Assembly (NCBI RefSeq): GCF_963675165.1
Contig: NC_087378.1
Coordinates: 2,825,525-2,889,524, forward strand
DNA from: Halichondria panicea
Taxonomy: Eukaryota; Porifera; Demospongiae; Suberitida; Halichondriidae
Reading direction: 5' to 3'
DNA length: 64,000 nt
The number at the start of each line of letters is the position of its first letter. Positions within the stretch are counted from its first letter, which is position 1. This document shows positions 50,136-64,000 of this stretch, one piece after another. A program made the translations under genes and the position numbers. Under the pieces are notes generated by a model. The model did no database searches. It had not been told where the DNA came from and was given only the letters and a program-made list of their open reading frames with translations.

Positions 50136-52841
50136 TCAGCTAGTAGGCTCGTCAGGTACCACTGCCTCCTTGTCTGTGGGTGTGGCTTCCTGATCAGAAG
50201 ACGTCCATACTCTCTCCTGTAAAGTGAGAAACATAAAAGAAAAGCACATAATGTACGATGAGCATAAACTACAACTAGAGGAAAACATTAGCAGTGAAAC
50301 CTCCCAATTATAATATGTACGTATACAGGACAGTTCCCACAACTCACTTCCTCTCTCTCCCTCCCTCCCTCCCTCCCTCCCAAAATAATAGCAATTGCCT
50401 CGAGTATTCTTTTACATTTGTATTTATACATGTGTGTATAATAATTATACTGACCTTCAGGGAGCTAGCTGACTCCTTGATCCTGGTACCTGCTCTTGAG
50501 AAAGCATCAGATGTTTTGGATCCCACACTCTTGAGAGTTTCATTCTCTCTGTGGGTACATTATAACATCAGGATTACGATTCTTGCACTATAATTAAACA
50601 ACGTGCTGATGATGTGTCAAACCTACATAACATAAAGTACTAGCTATTGCTAATACATACATGATAATCAAAATTATCATAATTTGATTTTGCTGCATGC
50701 AGGGAAAGTCTTAAAAATTAATGGCTGCTGCACCAGTATAGTTATAGAGCCTTGCAGCTACCAATAGCTAGCGTTCTAGTGCAGAGCTAACTACTAAGTA
50801 GAGTAGCAACCTCCATAGACAAGATTTGCTACGCACTCTTCAGAAAAGGCTGCAATGGCATTCCAAGTAAGCAAAACTAGGCATAACTTGAGAACCAAGT
50901 TGCAAATCCATAAATTAAAATCCAAGGAAACATGACTAGATACTTAAAGAACTCACACTTCGTTAATCCTTGAGCAGCTGTAACATTCTACATGCACACA
51001 TACCTTGCTTGTGCATGCGCATGCGTACACCGAGGCATAATTATATGCTTCATGGCCATGTACTTACCTGATCTTGGTGCCAGCTGCACTGAACGAATCC
51101 TGAACCTTCTTGCCACCAGCAGACAGGGAGGACTTAGTCTTTTGGTAACTGTGTGCAGTAGTGAGTTTAGCAAATGAAATTAATTGTGACATGAATAAGC
51201 TCATCAATAACTGGCATTACCGTTCAGATTCTTCCATCTTTGACTTCCAGTTGGTCAGTTTGTCATCGATTTTTTTGTACCTATAAATACAATTATAATG
51301 TGTGTAGACGAGTAAATGGTCAAGTCCAAGAACACAGACTCAAATTGAAAACACCAAAAACAGCTTCTAATCACCTTTTCAGTGATGTGATTATACACAT
51401 ACGTTACAAATAATTGTGTATGTGTAACCAATATGCAATTGATACTTTCATGTTAGCGTACTCACGTCTCTGTATCCTGCACCTCTTTGATCTTGTCTCC
51501 CACAACCTTTAAACCGTTGGAAATGCTCTGCCTGAACTCAGTGAAGGCAGTGATGCCTAGAGCCTCCTTCACCCCGGCTAGCTCCGTCTCCTTGTCTAAC
51601 AACTGGGCACGCAGGGTCTCTATTTCGTCTTGTAGCTGTAGCGGTTGGCAGTTAATATTATTATATATATATATAATTATGCACACTGTATACTTAAAGC
51701 CAATGATGCTACAACCCTGCCACAAACGTTTGTTGAAGAAAAGTGATGGTAGGTGTTAGCCTAAGCCATTATTGTCTGACATTCGAGTGTGATCATGACA
51801 TGCTGTCCCCTAAGCTAGTACAAGAAGCATACCAACAATACTGCATACCAACAAAACTAGAGAGCAAGATATGAACACACAAACTGACCTAAAGCAGTTT
51901 AGCACTACCTATACAATAAAAGCAACATGGGTGCTGATGCCTCGGTGGAAGCTGCATGATGAATTGAGTAGGAAATGATCGACCGTGATTGTTGATGCTT
52001 AAAGTTCAAAAATCAAAACAACAACACGCGGTAGACTAAGTTGGGCATGTGCAGCTGCAGCATTGATGCAATGGCTGATCATAGATGTTGGTAGTGGAAC
52101 TTTTGCAGCTCTTTTATCACTCTGGCAACTAAAAATAGCTGTGCTCTACTGCAGAGACAACACCTAAGTAGAATAGCTACAGATTTTGCTACGCAAGAGT
52201 CTAAACTGAGACGAAAGATACTTTAATGACATCCAAGTAAGCAAAACTAACCATAACTTAATAACTAAGCTCTAGTTTGAAAATCCACAAATCAAAATAT
52301 GGCTAGAACCTTATAAAAGTTGTTGTATTTTCACTGCAGTGCAAACATTGAGCAGTTACAGCTGGAATACACACACACACAAACACACTACCGTATGCCG
52401 CTGTGTGCATGCGCACCGAGGCATAATTATACAGTAGTTTTACTGTTTATCATACACCACCACACCTCTACCACACCAACTCCACTAACAATAAAGCTTA
52501 GGACATACATGTACACACTGGACACTATAACAATGTCATTAACTCATTTTGTGCACATGTAAATAGTAGAGCAAGTGAGTGAAATAAATTGTAGACTTTT
52601 TGACGAAGCTCACCTGTTCGGCTTTTGTCATGAGACGTTCGCGCTCCATCTCGTCTTGAGTGGGCTCCAACTGGACCTCATCTTCCTTCTCTTCAAACTG
52701 CACGACAGGGGGAGTGTCCTTCACTGAAGAAGGCGGAGTCACCTCTGAGCATTTATATGTATGAGAATTACTACACACGTTATTACACCACACACATACA
52801 CACATACCCTTATCAATGGTCTGGACTTCTTGCTCACTCAT
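50136..52841 (-). CDS. Tumor protein D52 family protein
   Basis: Small coiled-coil protein of the TPD52 family, which acts in vesicle and lipid-droplet traffic in vertebrates. Seven exons on the minus strand (52841-52808, 52744-52614, 51635-51466, 51280-51221, 51148-51068, 50548-50455, 50216-50136) total 651 nt, or 216 residues. After an acidic N-terminus, residues about 45-90 form a coiled coil (EMERERLMTKAEQLQDEI). The family signature follows: LKVVGDKIKEVQD, then YQKTKSSLSAGGKKVQDSFS and AAGTKIRENETLKSVGSKTS, then AFSRAGTRIKESASS. These repeats of Ser/Gly-Thr-Lys match the TPD52 C-terminal half. It cannot be assigned to D52, D53 or D54, since that split is probably vertebrate. Confidence 0.88.
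50340..50382. repeat. Pyrimidine microsatellite in TPD52-family intron 6
   Basis: A TCTC run followed by five to six CCCT/TCCC units. Confidence 0.85.
50621..51038 (+). mobile_element. Family R1 element, copy 4 (TPD52-family intron 5)
   Basis: Lacks the extreme left TIR but keeps CATAACATAAAG and the core GCACTCTTCAGAAAAGGCTG and GATCCTTGAGCAGCTGTAAC. The right end CACCGAGGCATAATTAT is complete. It ends 29 bp from exon 5. Confidence 0.75.
51913..52424 (+). mobile_element. Family R1 element, copy 5 (TPD52-family intron 2)
   Basis: Both ends are present (GGTGCTGATGCCTCGGTGGA and GCGCACCGAGGCATAATTAT). It is about 512 bp and the most diverged internally of the full-length copies. Confidence 0.75.
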
Positions 52842-53252
52842 TCCTACAGCTGCTATGGCAAAGATAAAAAGTTGTCTGTGATATTGAATGCCTAAACAAA
52901 GCAGTAACTAGTCTATCACATGTGAGGTATGTACATAATAAATGATGGACAGGTGCTAGGTTACAACATGGCGTGGCGCAGCATGCATCTATAGTTAGTT
53001 GTAACGGGAAGTTGAAAGTAGGGCTTAGACATCTACCTGTACTGTAAGTGTAGAGTTGTAGGTTGGATATGTGTGCTCACTTTACACGTACACTGTGTTG
53101 TTGGCCGGGTCAGTCAAGCTAGTCAAGCTCCTGCAACTGATTCCACGTACTTGCTTTTTTGTTGTGCACCAACGGTCAAAGGTCACAGATCATGTGATGC
53201 TGGCGTCCATAAAGTTGATTACGTCATTGACAAACCAAACACGAGGTGGAAA
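52842..53252. promoter_or_regulatory. Divergent intergenic region, TPD52-family / SF3B6
   Basis: 411 bp between divergent start codons. A CRE-like TTACGTCA lies at 53219-53226, about 27 bp before the SF3B6 start codon. Two GGTCA half-motifs lie close by (AACGGTCAAAGGTCACAG). Shared promoter function is inferred. Confidence 0.45.
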
Positions 53253-54014
53253 ATGGCGTTGGCAGCAGCAGCAAGACGAACAAACGTTAGTATTTTGTAC
53301 ACCTTTCCTTTCCTTTTTTTCTTGCCGTTATCTAGATAATGATTAGTGATGTTTTACAATTGTTTCATTGTTTTTCTAAAGAAGTTAGCGTTTTTATCGC
53401 TTTGACTTACTTTTTTTTCTCACCAGGCTCGTCTACCTCCCGAGGTGAACAGATTTCTTTATGTGAGAAATCTTCCCTTTGAGATCACAGCAGAAGAAAT
53501 GTATGACATTTTTGGCAAATTTGGGGCCATCAGACAAATCAGATTGTAAGTTTAAGTTTATCAATTTTTGTGTGTACATCATTCCCATCTTCAGGGGGTG
53601 TGCCTCAAATACGAAGGGAACAGCTTATGTGATATATGAGGACATTTTTGATGCCAAAAATGCCTGTGAACATTTGTCAGGATTTAATGTGTGCAACCGA
53701 TACCTTGTGGTACTCTACTATCAACCACACAAGGTGAGATCACACTACCCCTGTACTGATCGTAATTATTAATTAATTTTGTCTGGCACATGATGATACT
53801 GAATCCAACTCTGAAAATAGATGTTGAATATGGAATCGAGCTTTTTAAATCTGATGCTAATTTATGTACACTACACGAATGCCTAGTGCCCTCATTGTTG
53901 TAGTGTTATTATCTTTGTTGTTTGCAGGCTTTCAAAAAGATGAACAAAGACCTAAAGAAGGAACAGATTGAAATTTTGAAGAGCAAGTATGGTATTGACT
54001 TGGACAAAAACTAA
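53253..54014 (+). CDS. SF3B6: Splicing factor 3B subunit 6 (p14)
   Basis: Branch-point-contacting RRM protein of the SF3b complex in U2 snRNP. Four exons (53253-53285, 53427-53545, 53595-53733, 53928-54014) total 378 nt, or 125 residues, the same length as human. RRM motifs: RNP2 [20 protein letters not shown] and RNP1 [20 protein letters not shown]. The family stretch [15 protein letters not shown] is identical in character to other animals. A final helix [20 protein letters not shown] ends the protein. The 3' exon is followed by a degenerate duplicate of itself. A likely polyadenylation signal AATAAA lies at about 54582, only some 30 bp from the stop codon of the convergent MARS2 gene. Confidence 0.97.
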
Positions 54015-54059
54015 TACCACAATTTTTTTTCTCGCTATCTTTATGTGCACTCCTTTTTA

Positions 54060-54345
54060 ATCTCAGGATAAATTTAATTTTCCATATACACAAGGTGAGA
54101 CCACTGTACCCTATCTAACCGTACTTTGTCTGGCACATGATGATACTGAATCCAACTCTGAAAACACACGTTGAATATGGAATCGAGCTTTTTAAATCTG
54201 ATGCCAATTATACATGTACGCCAGTACTGTTGTAGTGTTATTATCTTGTTGCTTCTTCTGTTTCCAGGTTTTCAAAAAATGAGAATGAAGACAAAGAAGA
54301 ACAGATTATGAACCGAGGACAAAAACTGATACTAACAATTAATTT
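54060..54345 (+). pseudogene. Degenerate tandem duplicate of SF3B6 intron 3 and exon 4
   Basis: From ACACAAGGTGAGA through TTTGTCTGGCACATGATGAT, GGAATCGAGCTTTTTAAATC and TAGTGTTATTATCTT the copy tracks SF3B6 3' end of exon 3, intron 3 and exon 4 (about 53725-54020). The exon-4 copy after TTTCCAG reads GTTTTCAAAAAATGAG and hits a stop at its fourth codon. It has lost internal bases and cannot encode the C-terminal helix. It would lie in the SF3B6 3' UTR. Confidence 0.85.
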
Positions 54346-54614
54346 TGTCCTCGTAATAATTGTTCTGTGCACCCTTTCATTCTCAGCATAAAACAATCCT
54401 AGGCTGTTATTCTAGATATGGGATTGGTGTATAAAGGCAGTTCAACTGCTGTCCCTTCATGAAATTAACGGAATGCTTTTGCGCAAAATAATAGTAATAA
54501 TGTTCATAATTATTATGTTATGGTAAAGTATTCAATCACTAATTATAATTCTGCATTGACGTTGTTGTGCATGTAACCATTGAATAAAAACAGCATTAAT
54601 AGTAGAGCAAAAAA

Positions 54615-59047
<4,433 letters not shown>

Positions 59048-59226
59048 TATGCCACGTGGGTTGGTGGGCTCTAGTTGGAAAACACACAAGGCATAAGGTG
59101 ATTTTGGCCAATGAGATTGTTCCAGCTAAGCAAAGCAGGTATTCCCCATTTTCAACAAGAGTGCGGTGAGCTTCAGCAGCAGTTCCCCTAGATATCACCA
59201 TCGTTGGAAAAAAGCACAAGAGAACA
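59048..59226. promoter_or_regulatory. Probable shared promoter, MARS2 / PDIA6, with ERSE-like motif
   Basis: 179 bp separate the two start codons. At 59108-59126 on the plus strand CCAAT is followed by exactly nine bases and CCAGC, the spacing of the ER stress response element (CCAAT-N9-CCACG) with a changed second half. A CCACGTGG palindrome lies at 59052-59059. The assignment as regulatory is inference. Confidence 0.5.
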
Positions 59227-62200
59227 ATGAGAATAGGTTTGTAATTATTGTATGCAGGTGCTCAGTTTTACTGTACTGCACTGACAAAAACATTATAATT
59301 ATGATCCATATCACTTCACTGTAGGTGTAGTGTGTGCACTGTTGAGTGCTGTGTGCTGGACAAGTGTGCAGGGATTCTACGACCACACTGATGAGGTGTA
59401 CGACCTCACTCAGGCCAACTTTCAGAAGCTGGTCCTGGACAGTCACTTTGTCTGGATTGTAGAATTCTATGCACCTTGGTTAGAGCTCTAAGAATATTTC
59501 GTATAAAATTCAGATTGTATATACATCAGCTAATTTCGATACTTTCTTGCTCTTATAGGTGTGGCCATTGCCAGAGTTTGGCTCCGGAGTTCAAGAAGGC
59601 CTCAAATGCCTTAAAGGTGAGGATATCGAAAGTAGTCACACGTTATGTATTGTTTATCCTATGCTTGCCTACATGAGTGGCCTCATTTAGTACTGATAAT
59701 GACAACGATACACCCTCTCACCCATAGGGCATAGTGCGATTGGGAGCAGTGAACGCCGATGAACACAAGCAGCTGGGAGGGCAATACGGGGTGAAAGGGT
59801 TCCCGACCATCAAAATATTCGGCTCCAATAAAAAGTCCCCAAGTGACTACAATGGTAGGCTATGTTACATATCTGAGTTCCATGAGGCAAAATAATTATT
59901 ATTCACACCCTGTTAATTTAATGGTGTTGTAACTGAATGTGGCTGTGTCAGTTTATACACTCTGTATTAGGTTTGTTTCAATGTTTTGTGTACACTTCTG
60001 CAGGTGCACGATCAGCTGAAGGTTTTGTGAGCGAGGGTCTCTCTGCGGCCAGAGTAATGGCCAATGATAGACTGGGTGGCAAGAAGAGTGGTGGATCCAG
60101 TGGAGGTGGTGGAGGATCTGGGGGGAATGAAGTGGTTGAGCTCACTGACAACAATTTTGAGTCGACAGTTCTCAGCAGTGATGACATCTGGCTGGTCGAG
60201 TTTTATGCACCGTGGTAGGTTTATGTTGCTAAGGGCCGTTATATTTGTTGACACAATATAGCAGAATAGCTGTGCTTAAGGCCCTGCTTAGTAAGTTTCA
60301 TGGACAAGATACTAATCAATATTATGTCAGTGTTACTGGCAAGAGCTCTTGTGTGTCTACACCGCTTGTTTTTGGTCCAGTGTTAATGTCCACATCTACA
60401 GGAGGTACTGACAATTTTAATATTCTCTCAGGTGTGGCCACTGCAAGAGCTTAATGTCCACATTACACTCGATTGTCACACTATATATTGAAAATATTAT
60501 TGTAAGCTGTACGTCTACAGGTACTGACAATTTTAATATTCACTTAGGTGTGGCCACTGCAAGAGCTTAGCTCCTCATTGGAAGTCAGCGGCTTCAGAGC
60601 TCAGGGGCAAAGCCAAGCTTGGTGCTATTGATGCTACCGTCCACAAAGTCCTAGCGAGCAGATATGGTATTCAAGGTTTCCCTACAATAAAGTACTTCCC
60701 TGCTGGGAAGAAAGACTCTAGTGGAGAAAACTACGATGGTGGTCGTACCTCCGATGATATTGTACGCTGGGTCATGGACAGGTGGACAGTTAACCTACCA
60801 CCACCAGATGTTTATCAGGTACGTGGAATATAATTATATCAAAAGTGTAAGCCAATGAGCCTTACAGCGTGTATATTTATAGTGTACATGAGAGTGTTAA
60901 GCTTTTATCCTGATTTGAATGTACATGTAGCGTACCACCACCCACTCACTCGCACCCACACCTACAGCTCACAAGTCAGGAGGTACTGGACACCTGTGCA
61001 GAAAAGCAGATCTGTTTCATCTCCTTCCTCCCACATATTTTGGACAGTATGGCAGCTGGCAGAAACGATTATCTTGATATGCTGAAATCATTTGCTGAGA
61101 AATACAAGCAAAGATCATTTGGGTGAGAATTGAAATGCACTACGCAAAGATCTGACAGCACAGGCCTATTATGTTGAGTATAATTATGTCATCATGTCCA
61201 CTATGCTATTTATTTTGCTAACACGCACTTGGTTTTCTACACACATGTACTTAATCAGGGGCGGATCTAGCAGGTAGCAGAGGGTACTCAAGCACCCCCC
61301 TGACCTTGGACAAATAATTATCTGTGGCAGTCACTCTCAGACTTGGTACTAGCTAGCTGAGTAGCTGTAGACCTATTACAGTAGTGTCTTTTAAAAGCTA
61401 TGATAAAAGCTTGCAGACTAGACTCGACAAGTAAATACAGAGTGCAAGGAACCTCTGCAATGCAAACCACACCTAATAAAAAAAATTATTAATGTCACAT
61501 TAATACCGCACCCACAGGAAATGATGTCAAAAGAGGGTGTAACCCTAAATTTTCGGTAACGCACGGGGATGCTCCTTGCCTCTTGCTCAGCGCCTACCTA
61601 CCACTTTTTCTAGATCCGCCACTGTTAAATGGCATCAATATAGCTATCACAAAATTAATTATACATTCTCTCAATCAGATGGGTGTGGCTGGAAGGTGGA
61701 TCGAACCCTGACTTTGAACAGGCTCTTGAGGTGGGTGGGTTTGGATACCCAGCAATGGTGGGCTACAATTCTCGGAGAAATATCTACATTGTCCTGAGGG
61801 CTTCCTTTAGCGAGTCAGGACTCAACGAATTTTTGGGTGACATAGTGAGACAGAAAGGTCGTACTCAGTCCATTAAAGGAGATGGGCTTCCGGCAATTGA
61901 GGAGGTGGAGCTATGGGACGGCAAGGATGGGGAGGTGAGGTGTCCCTCTGTCTTGTAAAATGCATTGTATATATAGGCGAAGTAAACATCATGCAGTTCT
62001 CTTGAAAGTATAAGTTATAGTTATTGACTGGTTGACTAGTAATTATGGCGTATAACCAACCAATGCCAAGGGCGTAGCCCGAGGCTGAGGTTGGTTATAA
62101 ACCATAATTACTAGGCAACCAGTCAACAACTGATTTATTTACTGCAAAAACAGCAAAACAGTCATTTGAACATCAATGGAGACAGTCAAACTTGCTCTCA

Positions 62201-63579
62201 CAGCCACTTGTGCCTCAGAATATGCAGTTAGAACAGTTACAGCTGTCAAGTATGAGAGCTAGCTAGCTAGCTAGCTAGCTACTTCTCCAAACAGCTAGGT
62301 TCTACTGGAAAAGCTAGCTATAAACTTTGACCAGACCCGCCCACCACCAATATTCAGCAGCTGCCGTTTTCAATTTGTATTGCACAAGTCTACCAACACT
62401 GCTCTACCTCTGAGCCACAGCTTGACTAGAAACACAGAGCAAGGATTGAACTGCAGTGTTTCAAGCCTCATGAACATGTAATAAGTAGCTTAGACTGTAG
62501 TTGGGCGCCGCCGCCCTCCTTCCGGGCACCGGTAGAGGGCGGTGGCGCCCGACTACTTAGACTGCTAGCTAGCTCAGGTCAATAGCTATGACAATTACAA
62601 TAGCACAAAACATAGTCTACATTGTGTATTGCTATTTTACTGTGTACAATTGTCAAGATGATTCAAAAGTTGAATAGTGCTTGTAGGAAGTAAAAATAAT
62701 TATGAGCCATATTCCATACTTCCCTGGGGGAAGTAAAATATGGCTCATATTCACTGGAAATCACCTAGGATACAGACTGAATCAGTAAATAATAATGCAT
62801 ATACAAATAAGCGGCACTGAGGCATAAGTAAGCCTGCAAAGACCTCATTGAATGTATAGACTCAACAAATCAGGTCTTGCAGGCTTACTTATACCTCAGT
62901 GCACAAGTGCAAGCGAGGTACATGTATACAGTAGTGTGTTTGTGTGTGTGGACTGCTACAGCTGCTCAAGGATCAATGAAGTGCAAGTAAGAGTTTCTAT
63001 AGGCTTCTAGTCATGTAATGCTTGGTTCTCGAGTTATGCCTACTTAGAATGCTATTGCATCCTTTTCAGAAGAGTGCGTAGAAAAACCTGCCCATGGAGT
63101 GTTGCTACTCTACTTAGTAGTTAGCTCTGCACTAGAACACTAGCTATTGGCAGCTGCAAGAGTGAAAAGAGCGCTGCAAGGCTCTGTTGATGCAGCCATT
63201 AGACTTGGACTTTTGGCATAGATTCTTTTTAACAACTATCATAGTCGATCATTATCCACTCTTTGAGTTTCTCTGTGGATTTCTGCTTGCGCAGCAAAAT
63301 TCAAAAATGTTCCTCATTATATAATGTGTGTATAAAAGCTATTGCTAATATAGTAGCTTTATGTTATGTAACTTTGACACCTCCAGCACCTGCAGTGCTT
63401 TCATTTACTTGTATATAATTATAATCGCCTCATAATGATATTTTTGGGGGTGATTATAATTTTATGTACATGTATTACTTTATATCCTGTTCTCTTTCAT
63501 GTTGCAGTTACCAGTTGAGGATGACTATGATTTGGATGATTTTGATATGGATGACGAACCAGGCAAAGACGAACTTTAA
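59227..63579 (+). CDS. PDIA6: Protein disulfide isomerase A6 (P5)
   Basis: ER-lumen oxidoreductase that forms and shuffles disulfides. Nine exons: 59227-59236, 59325-59478, 59559-59616, 59728-59854, 60004-60214, 60548-60818, 60968-61122, 61679-61934, 63508-63579. They total 1314 nt, or 437 residues; human has 440. The first exon codes only MRI plus one base; its phase, AG/GT context and the resulting signal peptide ([11 protein letters not shown]) support it. Two thioredoxin domains carry WCGHC at 55-59 and 187-191, separated by a Gly/Ser-rich linker. A third, non-catalytic domain follows. An acidic tail ends in the retention signal KDEL. Both WCGHC motifs are interrupted by an intron at the identical base of the Trp codon. 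Intron 5 holds a duplicated exon-6 start. Confidence 0.97.
60400..60470 (+). pseudogene. Degenerate duplicate of the start of PDIA6 exon 6
   Basis: GGTACTGACAATTTTAATATTC then CTCAGGTGTGGCCACTGCAAGAGCTTA repeats the true acceptor and exon start exactly 116 bp downstream (60548). Spliced here, the frame would read [14 protein letters not shown] instead of [14 protein letters not shown], then run through intron sequence. It is a likely decoy acceptor or young tandem-duplication remnant. Confidence 0.75.
61257..61623. mobile_element. Inverted-end element with GATCCGCC ends (PDIA6 intron 7)
   Basis: 367 bp bounded by AGGGGCGGATCTAG and CTAGATCCGCCACT. Left-end text GTACTCAAGCACCCCCCT also occurs near 46960 in RFC1 intron 9. 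Related to the element at 10874. Confidence 0.6.
62018..62128. repeat. Palindrome in PDIA6 intron 8
   Basis: TTGACTGGTTGACTAGTAAT and TATAACCAACC are mirrored by GGTTGGTTATA and ATTACTAGGCAACCAGTCAA, with arms of roughly 45 bp. Confidence 0.8.
62499..62557. repeat. GC-rich hairpin in PDIA6 intron 8
   Basis: TAGTTGGGCGCCGCCGCCCT mirrored by AGGGCGGTGGCGCCCGACTA. It is strikingly GC-rich in an AT-rich intron. Confidence 0.85.
62698..62752. repeat. Small palindrome in PDIA6 intron 8
   Basis: ATGAGCCATATTCCATACTT mirrored by AAGTAAAATATGGCTCAT around CCCTGGGGG. Confidence 0.75.
62808..62902. repeat. Inverted repeat at the edge of R1 copy 7
   Basis: GCACTGAGGCATAAGTAAGC and CTGCAAAGACCT are mirrored by AGGTCTTGCAG and GCTTACTTATACCTCAGTGC. 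One arm overlaps the R1 terminus. Confidence 0.75.
62890..63406 (-). mobile_element. Family R1 element, copy 7, inverted (PDIA6 intron 8)
   Basis: Full-length copy in reverse orientation. It runs from ATACCTCAGTGC through CAGCTGCTCAAGGATCAATG and CAGAAGAGTGCGTAG to GCACCTGCAGTGCTTTCATT. It lies 101 bp before the last PDIA6 exon. Confidence 0.8.
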
Positions 63580-63825
63580 ACTCTTGCATGTATAATTATT
63601 TATAATACTCAACTTTATAGGGATCAAATTTTAGGCATGCATTCAGAAGCATTTGCGACTTTGTACGAACTATATTATTGTATAGTACCTTAAATACATT
63701 TAAATTTTAACAATGTGGTGCTGAATATATTATTATTATACATAATATATAAATATCCAGATGCATTCAATATTATTGTGCGCTAAAAAAGGAATTTGAA
63801 GCAAAACATAAACGTAATTATACAC

Positions 63826-64000
63826 TCAGTCTATACGTGATGGAAGTCCTTGCTTCCTGCTGTCAGAATGAGCTGCTGTCACATTACCGAGATGAGACAC
63901 CCCCACTCCCTGTACAGCTGCATAACCGGAATTCTGACAATGAATAAGATGACCTCTGTTGGCCAGGAACTCTGTTATCCCCGTAGGAAAACCACCTACA
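63826..64000 (-). CDS. 3' end of an unidentified gene (partial)
   Basis: A frame of 58 codons is open on the minus strand from the right edge to a TGA at 63826. It contains VGGFPTGITEFLANRGHLIH and AAVQGVGVSHLGNVTAAHSD. The open frame and the spacing to the convergent PDIA6 stop fit a terminal coding exon. I recognise no domain, and chance openness over 175 bp cannot be excluded. Confidence 0.4.
   Translation of the reverse strand, partial: VGGFPTGITEFLANRGHLIHCQNSGYAAVQGVGVSHLGNVTAAHSDSRKQGLPSRID

Noticed and set aside
59138-59219. Minus ORF starting MCFFPTMVISRG as the MARS2 N-terminus
   Set aside because: It is in a different frame from the HIGH-motif exon and ends in a stop; the ATG at 59047 gives a presequence in the correct frame.

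Overview
The window is nuclear DNA of an animal. Every gene is split by short GT-AG introns, and one gene encodes a complete TGF-beta family ligand, a metazoan hallmark. The mix of compact intron-rich genes, AT-rich spacers and short DNA-transposon debris would suit a sponge or another early-branching animal, but that placement is inference and no taxon-specific marker is visible.

I reconstructed 13 protein-coding genes by joining exons whose splice sites and phases agree. Left to right they are: DLAT (PDH E2, minus, runs off the left edge); a C8orf34-like protein with an RIIa-type N-terminus (plus); SNRNP40 (plus, about 15 kb with repeat-filled introns); a TGF-beta ligand (plus); PAS kinase PASK (minus, 20 exons over 13 kb); PAIP1 (plus); ribosomal protein P1 (plus); RFC1 (plus); a TPD52-family protein (minus); SF3B6 (plus); mitochondrial methionyl-tRNA synthetase MARS2 (minus); PDIA6 (plus); and the 3' end of an unidentified minus-strand gene at the right edge. 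Eleven of these models are complete. In each of them the exon lengths sum to a multiple of three, and where I know the vertebrate size the protein is close to it, except that MARS2 and RFC1 are somewhat shorter.

The layout is dominated by head-to-head pairs with start codons only 130-410 bp apart: DLAT/C8orf34-like, PASK/PAIP1, TPD52/SF3B6 and MARS2/PDIA6. Convergent neighbours are also close. The genes serve general cell functions (pyruvate oxidation, splicing, translation, replication, ER folding) rather than one pathway.

Introns carry several families of small terminal-inverted-repeat elements: pogo/Tigger-like MITEs with TA target sites, a family of about 210 bp, a family of about 500 bp with ATGCCTCGGTG ends (seven copies), and others. 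They also carry many palindromes, a minisatellite and CA microsatellites. No tRNA, rRNA, CRISPR array, virus or horizontally transferred operon was seen. The most unusual observations are inverted MITEs flanking one SNRNP40 exon, degenerate exon duplications beside SF3B6 and inside PDIA6, the same intron position in both PDIA6 active sites, and an RFC1 splice acceptor inside a CA repeat.
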